Notes: generated from the letters alone by a model not told the origin. A stretch of 64,000 nt of DNA from DYRG01 sp041161065 (GCA_041161065.1 JBEAVE010000018.1:39793-103792); one strand, 5' to 3'. Numbered from the stretch's first letter, positions 27,527-36,886 are shown. Numbers and translations: made by a program.

Positions 27527-28792
27527 TTAAAATTTCCAATCGGGTCTTATTCCATTTTCAATTCGCCACTTATCTGCAATGACCACATTAGGAATCGCCA
27601 CTAAAATATTTTCGTGATAAATCAATGGGATAAAAGGTCTAAACCATGTCGGAACGCCCTTTTCTTGTAATAATTTCTTTACCTCGTGATGTTGCCCATA
27701 CACAAAGCAAGTTTCTCCCCCTTTACGAAACCGAATTTGATAAGTGTTGTTTGGCAAACCAAATTTCTCATTTCCAGCTTTTAATTCTCCAAAAGGTAGT
27801 TTTAAAGTGTTTTTTAAATCCCAAATAAATTCAATAGGTTGTAAGATTTTAGGTGGTAAAGGCGACATTGCGTATAAATTATGTCGATAACGCCGAATTT
27901 CCACGCCTTCCCAACTCACGCAAGGTTGCCGATCAATTTTTGATAATAAAATATCTTCTTGAATTTGTTGCATTTTAATTCTTGAAGGAATTTCAAAACC
28001 TAAACTTTTTAACCAACACCTTAACAAATTTGCGCGACGTTGCTCTGAAAGTTGTAATAATTCTTTTATATCTAAAATATTTCTTTCATTACTTTGACAT
28101 TTAATTAAATCTTCACTCGCAATTTCAAATAATAATTGCGCAGTTTCGGTTTGAATGTGTGCGGTTCGACAAAGCGTTTTTTCTAATCCTTTCCAACGAT
28201 TTTTTAAAATGGGAATAATCTGTTTTCTCAAAAAATTCCGATCAAATACTTCACTTTGGTTGCTCTCATCTTCAATCCATTTTAAATTATTTTCATGAGC
28301 ATATTTTTGTAATTCTATTCGTGAAAAGTTAAGCAATGGTCGATATAAAATACCTTTCCCTAATTTTCTTTGTTGAGGAATTGCACTTAATCCTTCGACA
28401 CCCGCTCCTCTTAGTGCCCTTAAAAGAAAAGTTTCTACTTGATCATCAGCATGATGTGCCATTAATAAAACATCTTTTTCCTCTAAAAGCTCTTCAAAAA
28501 GGCGATAGCGTTCTTTACGCGCAATTTCTTCTAAACTTTCTTTTTTGTGACGACAAATTTGAAGATACTTTACAACTAAAGGGATTTCTAAAGTTTGACA
28601 AGTTTCTTCACAATATTTTACCCATTGATTGGCATTTTTGCTTAGACCATGATGAACATGAATGGCTTTGACTTGTGAACGATAAATTGAATGCGCACAC
28701 AAATGCAACAAAACCTGCGAATCTAATCCACCACTATAAGCAATCCAAATCGTGTTTGCTCGTTCAAGAATATCTAAGTTTTCTCTAAGCAT
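27527..28792 (-). CDS. tilS: tRNA(Ile)-lysidine synthase
   Basis: TilS converts C34 of the tRNA-Ile CAU anticodon to lysidine so it reads AUA. The N-terminal PP-loop is AYSGGLDSQVLL (about residues 18-29). A second motif HADDQVETFLLRALRGAGVEGLSAI is typical of the family. The C-terminal substrate domain (about residues 330-410) is present, so at 421 residues it is full length. It lies immediately upstream of the carA promoter. Confidence 0.95.
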   Translation of the reverse strand: MLRENLDILERANTIWIAYSGGLDSQVLLHLCAHSIYRSQVKAIHVHHGLSKNANQWVKYCEETCQTLEIPLVVKYLQICRHKKESLEEIARKERYRLFEELLEEKDVLLMAHHADDQVETFLLRALRGAGVEGLSAIPQQRKLGKGILYRPLLNFSRIELQKYAHENNLKWIEDESNQSEVFDRNFLRKQIIPILKNRWKGLEKTLCRTAHIQTETAQLLFEIASEDLIKCQSNERNILDIKELLQLSEQRRANLLRCWLKSLGFEIPSRIKMQQIQEDILLSKIDRQPCVSWEGVEIRRYRHNLYAMSPLPPKILQPIEFIWDLKNTLKLPFGELKAGNEKFGLPNNTYQIRFRKGGETCFVYGQHHEVKKLLQEKGVPTWFRPFIPLIYHENILVAIPNVVIADKWRIENGIRPDWKF

Positions 28793-28955
28793 TTTATAGT
28801 GTAATTCCTATTAAAAGAACGGGCAGTCTTGTGTCTAGTTTTTTCAATTCACCCGTTTATAGGTATCGCACTATATAACAGTATTTGAGTAGTGATCAAA
28901 TTAAGATACTAGTTGAATTTATAATTTACTGAAAATTAACATCCTAATTTAATCG
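28793..28955. other. Intergenic stretch with two short interspersed repeats
   Basis: No gene is seen here. AAGAACGGGCAGTCTT at 28815-28830 matches 17341-17356 with one change, and GTAGTGATCAAAT at 28889-28901 equals 14212-14224, each with weaker similarity on the flanks. These two partners lie just outside the two ends of the R-M gene at 14244-17267. Confidence 0.55.
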
Positions 28956-29034
28956 CTACCGAAGAAAGTTAGCTAATTGTTGATCATGTTTGCGAAAATG
29001 GTTAATCCACACAGAGGTATCAACTAAAATCATT
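28956..29034 (-). pseudogene. VapC (PIN-domain toxin) remnant
   Basis: The reverse strand encodes MILVDTSVWINHFRKHDQQ and six more residues before a TAG. This is the N-terminus of a VapC PIN ribonuclease, with the first catalytic Asp in L-V-D-T-S-V-W. A normal VapC has about 130 residues; the rest of the gene is not found in any frame of the following 160 bases. It lies 4 bases after the antitoxin-like frame, as in an intact vapBC operon. Confidence 0.75.
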
Positions 29035-29038
29035 TAGT

Positions 29039-29252
29039 TAAAACTCTCGGCGACGAGGAATGAAGTCAAGCTGTGTTTCTGTTCCTCCTAATGTAGCAAG
29101 TTGAGAAGCGGCTTGTAATGCCATTTCTTTTTTAAATTATCTTGAAATAAAACAATAAGTTGTATTTCACCTTGTAATATTACACGATAGCATTCAGGTA
29201 TTTTAATTGTACCCTCATCATGCACAATAGTTTTAAATTGAATTGCTTGCAT
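29039..29252 (-). pseudogene. VapB-like antitoxin with a -1 frameshift at A-AAA-AAG
   Basis: The frame starts at MQAIQFKTIVHDEG (29252) and runs through FQDNLKK. At the sequence TTA AAA AAG AAA the zero frame continues into a basic, unrelated tail, while the -1 frame reads K-K-E-M-A-L-Q-A-A-S-Q-L and ends in FIPRRREF just before vapC. That -1 product, of about 70 residues, has the usual antitoxin layout. Either one A has been lost (decay), or the A-AAA-AAG heptamer directs frameshifting. The truncated toxin next door favours decay. Confidence 0.65.
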
Positions 29253-29312
29253 AGTTGCTACCTTTGTTAATGATGCGGTTTGCACCACATCTAGGAATTA
29301 ATGAATCGGCAA

Positions 29313-30002
29313 TTATTTGTTTAGTAATATTAAACAAATATCAGAATCTATAAACTTTTCAATTTTCACACTGCAGCTTTTAGAAAATTTATGAGCATCT
29401 TTGTAGTTTTTGGATTGGGTTACATCTTTATATTCTAGGGATTTAGAAAATAAATTTTTTATGATGAAGTCAACAAATATAAATGGACAAATTAGAATTG
29501 CAGACGGAATACGAATATTATTAATAGCCCCTATTTGTAGTTCACTTGTGGCGTGCGAAGTAACAAAGTGATCGTAATCAAATCGGAGATGAGATGTATT
29601 TGTAAGTTGAGAAGATTCTTTTAATACATTATAAAGATCACATAGTGTTTCATCATAGGAATTACAATAATAATCTTCTATTTGATTTGAATCTTCTTTA
29701 GTCAAAACAGGATAAGGATAATATGCAAGTTTGTACTTGATTAACTCTTTAGTATTAAATTCATAGTAAATTTGTATTATTGAACGATCCTTTAATAAAA
29801 AACTAAATTGTCGGTTATTGATAAGTTCTTCATATTCTTTTGCATAATAAGTATTTTTTGTAATACCCGATTCATAATTTAACCAACTAATAACTGTTGA
29901 GTCAAATTTTTGATAATTATGCTCAAGGATAAAATCCTTAAATACTATAAAAGTTTGTTCTAAATTGGAATATAGCTTGTCAAAGTTTAATAACTTATTC
30001 AT
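29313..30002 (-). CDS. DUF2290-like protein, partner of the helicase
   Basis: A 229-residue protein whose start overlaps the helicase stop by 8 bases. The central part has the order LRFDYDHF, then SHATSELQIGAINNIRIPSA, then a hydrophobic CPFIFVDFIIKNLF. The R-x-D ... S-x-L-x-I-G ... R-I-P ... P-x-x-F-x-x-F-I pattern is what I recall for DUF2290. Members occur beside UvrD-like helicases in the anti-phage type known as Helicase-DUF2290. Biochemical function is unknown. It is AT-rich and aromatic-rich compared with the housekeeping genes. Confidence 0.6.
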   Translation of the reverse strand: MNKLLNFDKLYSNLEQTFIVFKDFILEHNYQKFDSTVISWLNYESGITKNTYYAKEYEELINNRQFSFLLKDRSIIQIYYEFNTKELIKYKLAYYPYPVLTKEDSNQIEDYYCNSYDETLCDLYNVLKESSQLTNTSHLRFDYDHFVTSHATSELQIGAINNIRIPSAILICPFIFVDFIIKNLFSKSLEYKDVTQSKNYKDAHKFSKSCSVKIEKFIDSDICLILLNK

Positions 30003-32199
30003 AATCTTCTTTTATTGCTTTTGCACTTATTGCTTTTGCAACATCGGGATGATCGTTAATAATTTGTTCGATTACTAACTCACGGTTTCTACCTATTATT
30101 TTACCAATAGTAAGTTTATCTTCTTGTATTTCACCATCATCGTACATATTTCTTGTTCTTTTAACTTCCTCATCGCTAGGTTGTAAAAATTCAAAACAGG
30201 GATACTTAGCTAAAATTTGTTGAATTTCATTTTCTAATTCATTCATTGCATTACCATTTCCACTAATATAACACCAACCTCTTGCTCTCGTAATTGCCAC
30301 AAATAATGCATTTCTAGCACGAAATAGAGAATCCATTACTACTTTTTGAGCATTAATAATAAAAACAACATTTGCTTCATTACCTTTTGCTCTGAATGGA
30401 GTTGTTAGTGTTACTGTACCTTTTTTCTTAAAAATAGAAGCGTCTTCAATTAAACCTGGCATGGTTGAAGCAATATTTAAACGATCAAGAGATTGTCTTA
30501 TCAGTGATAAATGCTCTTTGGCAGCCTTTGTATCTAAAGTCACCACAATAATTTCTGTTGGATCAATTTTTCCTATAGTAATAGCTTCTTGAATCTTTGG
30601 AACGATAAACGCTATTTCTTCATTTATCGTTAAAAATTGGGTGATTTGGATTAGCTTTTGTTCTTCTTTTTGGTATTCTTTTAATAAATTTTCCAATTTA
30701 TTTTTACTAAATTCTTCAGGTCTTTCGATAACCATTTTATTCCCAGAATTAAAATTCTCAATATTTGTAGGCTCAATTATTTTATAACCTAAAGCATTCC
30801 ACGTTTTTTTATTTTTTATACATTCAATATCACCTTTTTGGCGATAAAGTCCTAGAGCTAGACCATGAGCAACCATTAATACTGCGCGAGGATTTCGATA
30901 GGAATTGGATAGAATATAATCTTTATCTATCAGATCGTATTTACCATCTAAAATAGAATTAGGTAAATTTGGTTTTCCTCCTGTAATTCCAAATAGGTCT
31001 TCAGGCTCTCTTATTTGAATGTCTGTTAATGTTTGAAACTCATCATATGCCCAAACAATACGCTTTTTTGAAGGTTCTCCTTTTGTTAAATAAAATATTG
31101 TTTCAAAAATAGAGGGCGGCAAGTCTTGAGCTTCATCGATTAATACTAAATCATAAGTTGGTTGTAGTTTTTCTCTAATTTTTCTTAATAAATCTTCAAA
31201 TATAAATTCTAAGGATACTCCTCGCCCAAATGGCAAAAAATGAACTCCATACTGATGACAAAGATTGTAATATAGCCCCTTTTGTTCACGCCCACCCCAA
31301 GCATGTAGTACCTCTACATTTTCCCAATTGACAGGTTGTTTAGCTTCACGAGTGTAGTATTTAGATATTAGATCATTTATTTGAGGATACATACTCCGAG
31401 TATTGAATAGAAATAATATTTTATAGTTAGAAAATTCTTGATGTGCTATTGCTGCTTTAAGGCAGAGAATAACAGTTTTACCTGTTCCTGCAAGCCCTCT
31501 TATTCTCTGGGGTCCATCTGCTATTTGCATAGCAACTTGTCGCTGAACATCATCTAATTTAAATGTTTCTTCTAATGACCTTTGAATAAAATCATTTTTT
31601 GTTTCTGGTAATTTTATCTGAGGCAGTTTATTTCTTAGTGAATCAGTACCCTCCAACAGAGAAATAACTTTATTGTACTTTTCAGTAGATATATCTTCAA
31701 TTTTACTAATTTGTTCAAAAAACTGCTCTAAATCACCTTTAAAATTTTCTTGGCTAATAAACTCTTCGAATAAATCTTCTTTAAAATGTTCTAATTCTTG
31801 TTTATTATTTTGGAAAAAAACTAATAATTTAGAAATTGGGATTAAGGCTTTTTGTTTTCTACGATCATAAGTCATTGAGTTGTTTGATAGCCTAGTATTT
31901 ATTTCTTGAGAAAAACTATTTAATATAATGTCTCTTGAAAAAAAGCTATCCCCATTAGTAAATTGCCAATAGTCACCGTTTATATGGGAAAGTTTATGAT
32001 CAATAACATCAATAATTACAATCCCATATTCCTTTGAAATTATAATAAAAGAAGGGACTTCATTAATGTGAACACTAATTGATGGTTTTTTGTAACCACA
32101 TTGTCCCTCTTTATTTGCAAAAATACCTTGCAAACATTTCCATATTTCTTTTTCACCTATACTTCCTTTTATACTAATACTTCCAGAAATAAATTCCAT
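29995..32199 (-). CDS. UvrD-like superfamily 1 helicase with NERD-like N-terminus
   Basis: A 734-residue protein. Residues 1-100 resemble a NERD nuclease-like domain (GSIGEKEIW, SFIIISKEYGIVIIDVID), but the usual E-x-K is not clear, so it may be inactive. The SF1 helicase motifs are complete: Walker A RGLAGTGKTV near residue 240, Walker B LIDEAQDLP, an Asn-Ser-Tyr-Arg-Asn motif, and motif VI AITRARGWCYISG. Together with the overlapping downstream DUF2290-like gene it forms a two-gene defence-type module. The pair lies between the toxin-antitoxin remnant and aceE and looks like an insertion. Confidence 0.8.
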   Translation of the reverse strand: MEFISGSISIKGSIGEKEIWKCLQGIFANKEGQCGYKKPSISVHINEVPSFIIISKEYGIVIIDVIDHKLSHINGDYWQFTNGDSFFSRDIILNSFSQEINTRLSNNSMTYDRRKQKALIPISKLLVFFQNNKQELEHFKEDLFEEFISQENFKGDLEQFFEQISKIEDISTEKYNKVISLLEGTDSLRNKLPQIKLPETKNDFIQRSLEETFKLDDVQRQVAMQIADGPQRIRGLAGTGKTVILCLKAAIAHQEFSNYKILFLFNTRSMYPQINDLISKYYTREAKQPVNWENVEVLHAWGGREQKGLYYNLCHQYGVHFLPFGRGVSLEFIFEDLLRKIREKLQPTYDLVLIDEAQDLPPSIFETIFYLTKGEPSKKRIVWAYDEFQTLTDIQIREPEDLFGITGGKPNLPNSILDGKYDLIDKDYILSNSYRNPRAVLMVAHGLALGLYRQKGDIECIKNKKTWNALGYKIIEPTNIENFNSGNKMVIERPEEFSKNKLENLLKEYQKEEQKLIQITQFLTINEEIAFIVPKIQEAITIGKIDPTEIIVVTLDTKAAKEHLSLIRQSLDRLNIASTMPGLIEDASIFKKKGTVTLTTPFRAKGNEANVVFIINAQKVVMDSLFRARNALFVAITRARGWCYISGNGNAMNELENEIQQILAKYPCFEFLQPSDEEVKRTRNMYDDGEIQEDKLTIGKIIGRNRELVIEQIINDHPDVAKAISAKAIKEDYE

Positions 32200-32408
32200 T
32201 TAGACATTACCTTATTTTTGCAGTTACTTGAGGTAAAAGTATCTATCAGTTGAGTAACTTTTGTAAAGCCTTTTGTGAGTTTCAATATTGAAAATAGGCG
32301 CTAAAAATTGGATTTTATAATAATTGAGGTTAGAATTGTTAAGGTTTGCGTTGAGAGAGATTTTCAGCGAAACTATAAATTCTACCCATAAACTCATAAG
32401 GAGGCTGT
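32200..32408. other. Divergent intergenic region upstream of aceE
   Basis: 209 bases between the helicase start and aceE. No PdhR-type operator (AATTGGT-x-ACCAATT) and no convincing promoter hexamers were found. The aceE ribosome binding site AAGGAGG is strong. Confidence 0.4.
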
Positions 32409-35069
32409 ATGACAGCTCAATTATCGCACGATCTCGATCCGGTCGAAACCCAAGAATGGATCGAGGCGTTAAACGCCGTTCTTACCCACGAAGGCGTTGA
32501 TCGTGCTCATTTTTTATTAGAACAATTGATCGATGAAGCGCGGCGCAATGGGGCTTATTTGCCGCATTCTGCCAACACCGCCTATCTCAACACGATCCCA
32601 CCCCATTTGGAGGAAACCAGCCCCGGCGATTCCGAATTAGAATGGCGTTTGCGTTCTTATATTCGCTGGAATGCAATGGCGATGGTCGTGCAAGCCAATC
32701 GTAAAAGCACCGAATTAGGCGGTCATATTGCGAGCTTTGCATCATCTGCCACTTTGTATGATGTTGGTTTTAATCACTTTTTTCACGCGCCGACCAATAC
32801 ACACGGTGGCGATTTAGTTTATTTTCAAGGACATTCTGCGCCAGGTATTTATGCGCGAGCGTTTTTGGAAGGACGTTTGACCGAAGATCAATTACATAAG
32901 TTTCGTCAAGAAGTCGATGGCGGCGGATTACCTTCGTATCCTCATCCTTGGTTGATGCCAGATTTTTGGCAATTTCCAACCGTTTCAATGGGTTTAGGTC
33001 CGATTCAAGCGATTTATCAAGCGCGTTTCATGAAATATCTCCATCAACGCAACCTTGCGAAAACCGACAATCGCAAAGTGTGGGCGTTTATGGGCGATGG
33101 CGAAATGGACGAACCCGAATCGCTCGGTGCAATTGGCATGGCAGCCCGCGAGAAATTGGATAATTTGATTTTCGTGGTGAATTGTAACCTTCAACGTTTG
33201 GACGGTCCCGTTCGCGGAAATGGTAAGATTATTCAAGAACTTGAAGCAGATTTTCGTGGCGCGGGTTGGAATGTCATTAAAGTCGTGTGGGGTTCTTATT
33301 GGGACCCGTTGTTGGCGATGGACACCCAAGGGCTGTTGCGCAAGTGCATGAATGAAACCTGCGACGGCGAATATCAGAATTTCAAGGCAAAAGGCGGCGC
33401 GTACACTCGTGAGCACTTTTTCGGGAAATATCCTGAATTAAAACGCATGGTTGCGCACATGACCGACAAAGATATTTGGCGTTTGAATCGGGGAGGTCAC
33501 GATCCGCACAAAATTTACGCGGCTTACGCATCGGCGGTTAAGCATACAGGACAACCCACTGTTATTCTTGCAAAAACTGTCAAAGGTTACGGCATGGGCG
33601 CGGCAGGCGAAGGTCAAAACGCGACTCACCAACAAAAGAAAATGGACATTGAGTCCTTAAAAGGATTCCGTGATCGGTTCAATATTCCTGTTTCTGATGA
33701 TGTGATTGCCGACGCGCCATTCTACAAACCCGCCGAAGATTCCGCAGAAATGAAATACTTGCGCACGCGCCGTGAAGCGTTGGGCGGATATATGCCAGTG
33801 CGGAATCGGAATGCGAAACCGTTAGATGTACCACCGTTGAGCGCGTTTGAAGGGCTTTTAAAAGGCTCTGGCGACCGCGAAATATCGACCACGATGGCGT
33901 TTGTGAGAATGCTCACGACTTTCGTCAAAGACAAGCAAATTGGACAATACATCGTTCCGATTGTGCCCGACGAAGCGCGGACATTTGGAATGGAAGGTTT
34001 GTTCAGACAGTTGGGGATTTACTCGTCTGAAGGGCAACGTTACGAGCCGCAAGATGCTGATCAGGTTATGTATTATCGTGAAGATAAAGCGGGTCAAATT
34101 CTCGAAGAAGGCATTAATGAAGCAGGCGCGATGTCATCATGGATCGCGGCGGGAACGGCGTATGCGAACCACAGCGTGAACATGATTCCGTTTTACATTT
34201 TCTATTCGATGTTTGGATTCCAACGGATTGGCGATTTAGCGTGGGCGGCTGGCGATATGCAGGCGCGTGGATTTTTGATGGGCGGCACGTCTGGACGCAC
34301 GACTTTAGCGGGCGAAGGATTGCAACATCAAGACGGTCACAGTCATTTGATTGCATCGACCATTCCGAACTGTGTTTCTTATGATCCGACCTTTGGTTAT
34401 GAATTAGCGGTAATCGTTCATGACGGTATGCAACGGATGTATGTCAAACAAGAAAATATCTTTTATTACATCACGATATTAAACGAAAACTACTTACATC
34501 CAGAAATGCCAGCGGGTGTTGAAAAAGGGATTTTGAAAGGAATGTATTTATTTCAAAAATCGCCTTTAGAAACCAAGAAACGAGTGCAACTTTTGGGAAG
34601 CGGCGCGATTTTAAGAGAAAGTTTAGCAGCGGTTGAATTATTGCAAGCCTTTGATATTGCTGCGGATGTGTGGAGCGTAACCAGTTTCAACGAATTACGT
34701 CGTGATGGTTTAGATGCTGAACGTTGGAATATGTTACACCCCGAAAGTACCCCGAAAAAACCGTATGTCACTGAATGTTTTGAAGAATGTCAATGTCCCG
34801 TTATCGCAGCGACCGATTACATGAAAATCTATGCGGATCAAATCCGTGAATGGATTCCTAATAAATACATGGTGTTAGGAACGGACGGTTTTGGACGCAG
34901 CGACGGACGCAAGAAATTGCGGGAATTTTTCGAAATCGACCGTCGTTACATTGCGGTCGCGGCATTAAAAGCTCTCGCCGAACAAGGTAAAATCCCAGCG
35001 TCGACAGTCAGCCAAGCTATTGAAAAATTTGGCATTAATCCCGAAAAACCCAATCCCACAACGGTATAA
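32409..35069 (+). CDS. aceE: Pyruvate dehydrogenase E1 component
   Basis: The homodimeric, thiamine diphosphate-dependent E1 decarboxylates pyruvate and acetylates the E2 lipoyl group. At 886 residues it equals the E. coli enzyme (887). The ThDP motif GDGEMDEPES with downstream NCNLQRLDGPVRGNGKI is present, and the regulatory loop GHDPHKIYAAY and the pyruvate-binding EGLQHQDGHSH are intact. It has a strong RBS (AAGGAGG) and is followed by aceF after 11 bases, so the two are co-transcribed. Confidence 0.97.
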   Translation: MTAQLSHDLDPVETQEWIEALNAVLTHEGVDRAHFLLEQLIDEARRNGAYLPHSANTAYLNTIPPHLEETSPGDSELEWRLRSYIRWNAMAMVVQANRKSTELGGHIASFASSATLYDVGFNHFFHAPTNTHGGDLVYFQGHSAPGIYARAFLEGRLTEDQLHKFRQEVDGGGLPSYPHPWLMPDFWQFPTVSMGLGPIQAIYQARFMKYLHQRNLAKTDNRKVWAFMGDGEMDEPESLGAIGMAAREKLDNLIFVVNCNLQRLDGPVRGNGKIIQELEADFRGAGWNVIKVVWGSYWDPLLAMDTQGLLRKCMNETCDGEYQNFKAKGGAYTREHFFGKYPELKRMVAHMTDKDIWRLNRGGHDPHKIYAAYASAVKHTGQPTVILAKTVKGYGMGAAGEGQNATHQQKKMDIESLKGFRDRFNIPVSDDVIADAPFYKPAEDSAEMKYLRTRREALGGYMPVRNRNAKPLDVPPLSAFEGLLKGSGDREISTTMAFVRMLTTFVKDKQIGQYIVPIVPDEARTFGMEGLFRQLGIYSSEGQRYEPQDADQVMYYREDKAGQILEEGINEAGAMSSWIAAGTAYANHSVNMIPFYIFYSMFGFQRIGDLAWAAGDMQARGFLMGGTSGRTTLAGEGLQHQDGHSHLIASTIPNCVSYDPTFGYELAVIVHDGMQRMYVKQENIFYYITILNENYLHPEMPAGVEKGILKGMYLFQKSPLETKKRVQLLGSGAILRESLAAVELLQAFDIAADVWSVTSFNELRRDGLDAERWNMLHPESTPKKPYVTECFEECQCPVIAATDYMKIYADQIREWIPNKYMVLGTDGFGRSDGRKKLREFFEIDRRYIAVAALKALAEQGKIPASTVSQAIEKFGINPEKPNPTTV

Positions 35070-35080
35070 AGGAGTCGGTC

Positions 35081-36646
35081 ATGCGTAAAGAAATCACCGT
35101 GCCCGACATCGGGAATTTCAAAGATGTGCAAATCATTGAAATCTTTGTAAAAGTTGGCGACACGATCAAAAAAGACGATCCGTTGATCACTCTCGAAAGC
35201 GACAAAGCGGCAATGGAAATCCCTTCAACAGAAAGCGGGATAATTCAATCACTTAGCGTCAACATCGGCGATAAAGTCTCCGAAGGCAGTGCTATTTTAA
35301 CGTTGGAACTCGTTGAAAATACTGGGAAAATTGAACCTGAACAGACTGCCAGTCCTTCGAGGACTAGCAGTCTTGAAGCTGCACCCGCAATCAAACCGAT
35401 CACCGTTCCCGATATTGGAAATTTCAAAGGCGTGCAAATCATTGAAATCTTTGTGAAAGCGGGCGACACGGTTAAAAAAGACGATCCGTTGGTAACGTTG
35501 GAAAGTGACAAAGCAGCAATGGAAATTCCTTGTCCAGAAAGCGGGGTAATTCAATCACTTAGCGTTAAAATTGGCGATAAAGTGTCGCAAGGTGATGTTT
35601 TAGCGATGCTTTTATCGAGTGGGGCGGCATTGCCAGTGCCTCCGCCGTCGCGTGCGCCTGAACCTGTTAAAACGCAAGCTGTTGAAAAACCAGAAATTAA
35701 AACGCCTCCTCAACCCGTAAAAGTTGAGCAATCGCGTCAAATTCCTCACGCGGGACCAGCCGTTCGTAAAATGGCGCGTGAGTTTGGCGTTGATTTGAGC
35801 AAAGTTAAAGGAACGGGGATTAGAAATCGGATTCTCAAAGAGGATATTCAGTTATTTGTCAAAACCGAACTTTCTAAACCTTCTGTGCCGATTGCAACGG
35901 GAGGAAGTTTCTCTCTTCCAGAAATGCCAATTATGGATTTCTCACAATTTGGAGAAATTGAGCAAAAATCCTTTTCTCGGATTAAGAAACTTTCAGGACC
36001 AGCATTGCATCGGAGTTGGTTGCATATTCCTCACGTCACGCAATTTGACGATGCGGATATTACCGATTTGGAAGCGTTTAGAAAAAGTCTGCAATCTGAG
36101 GGAGAAAAACGTAAAGTAAAATTAACTTTATTAGCGTTTCTCATGAAAGCAAGTGTGTCAGCATTGAAAACCTATCCAGACTTTAATGCATCGCTTTCTC
36201 CCGATAAAGAAAGTTTAATTCTAAAAAAATACTTTCATTTAGGGTTTGCGGCAGATACGCCAAATGGATTAGTTGTTCCCGTCGTGAGAAATGTCGATCA
36301 AAAGAGTTTATTTGATTTGGCGGCGGAAATAGGACAACTAAGTCAGAAAGCGCGTGACGGTAAATTAACCCCTAATGAAATGCAAGGTGGTTGTTTTACG
36401 ATTTCTAGTTTGGGAGGGGTTGGTGGAACGGCATTTACACCAATTATCAATGCACCTGAAGTAGCGATTTTAGGGGTTTCAAAATCTCAAATGAAACCGG
36501 TTTGGCAAAAGGATCAATTTGTTCCTCGTTTGATGTTACCGTTATCGCTTTCCTATGATCATCGAGTGATTGATGGTGCTCAAGCTGCGCGTTTCACGAC
36601 CTATTTGAGCTTCATTTTAGCGGACGTTAGACGCTTACTCATCTAA
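35081..36646 (+). CDS. aceF: Dihydrolipoamide acetyltransferase (pyruvate dehydrogenase E2)
   Basis: E2 carries acetyl groups on lipoyl-lysine and transfers them to CoA. The 521 residues contain two lipoyl domains (each with ESDKAAMEIP, the lipoylated Lys) at about 5-75 and 108-180. An E1/E3-binding domain (PAVRKMAREFGVDLSKVKGTG) lies near residue 225, and the catalytic domain ends with SLSYDHRVIDGAQAARF, whose His is the active-site residue. The linker between the two lipoyl domains contains an inverted repeat (see 35343-35373). The E3 gene (lpd) does not follow; a strong terminator ends the unit. Confidence 0.96.
   Translation: MRKEITVPDIGNFKDVQIIEIFVKVGDTIKKDDPLITLESDKAAMEIPSTESGIIQSLSVNIGDKVSEGSAILTLELVENTGKIEPEQTASPSRTSSLEAAPAIKPITVPDIGNFKGVQIIEIFVKAGDTVKKDDPLVTLESDKAAMEIPCPESGVIQSLSVKIGDKVSQGDVLAMLLSSGAALPVPPPSRAPEPVKTQAVEKPEIKTPPQPVKVEQSRQIPHAGPAVRKMAREFGVDLSKVKGTGIRNRILKEDIQLFVKTELSKPSVPIATGGSFSLPEMPIMDFSQFGEIEQKSFSRIKKLSGPALHRSWLHIPHVTQFDDADITDLEAFRKSLQSEGEKRKVKLTLLAFLMKASVSALKTYPDFNASLSPDKESLILKKYFHLGFAADTPNGLVVPVVRNVDQKSLFDLAAEIGQLSQKARDGKLTPNEMQGGCFTISSLGGVGGTAFTPIINAPEVAILGVSKSQMKPVWQKDQFVPRLMLPLSLSYDHRVIDGAQAARFTTYLSFILADVRRLLI
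35343..35373. repeat. 14-bp palindrome inside aceF
   Basis: AGACTGCCAGTCCT and AGGACTAGCAGTCT are reverse complements with one mismatch around a TCG loop. The hairpin lies in the codons for the linker between lipoyl domains 1 and 2 and encodes T-A-S-P-S-R-T-S-S-L, a flexible, low-constraint stretch. Confidence 0.7.
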
Positions 36647-36664
36647 AATCATTGCAATTTTTCC

Positions 36665-36697
36665 AAGACTAGGTATGGCAACCCTAGTCTTTTTTTA
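36665..36697 (+). terminator. Rho-independent terminator of aceE-aceF
   Basis: Perfect 9-bp stem AAGACTAGG / CCTAGTCTT with a 9-base loop, followed by a run of T. It begins 19 bases after the aceF stop. Confidence 0.92.
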
Positions 36698-36734
36698 TAA
36701 AAAAGGTAATGGACAGATAGTGTAAAACCATACT

Positions 36735-36786
36735 CTAACCTATTGAAATATAAAGATTATCTTTCGTAAAATGCACCGCCACCCAG
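36735..36786. repeat. Short interspersed repeat (partner near 48826)
   Basis: CTAACCTATTGAAATATAAAG, then GATTAT and, after about 10 bases, AATGCACCGCCACCC, closely resemble the stretch at 48823-48875. Both copies are intergenic, ~12 kb apart, and share about 35 of 50 bases. Confidence 0.45.
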
Positions 36787-36886
36787 AATTAAATGCTTGG
36801 GAAGACGGAAAACAGATAACTCTTTCTTTATTTGGCAAAACACGGCATACTAAACTCAAATGAAAAACCGCAAAGGAGTTTATTGT

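Noticed and set aside
36665..36697. Repeat element rather than terminator after aceF
   Set aside because: The perfect stem with the T-run directly after a stop codon is better explained as a terminator, even though its ends resemble other palindromes here.
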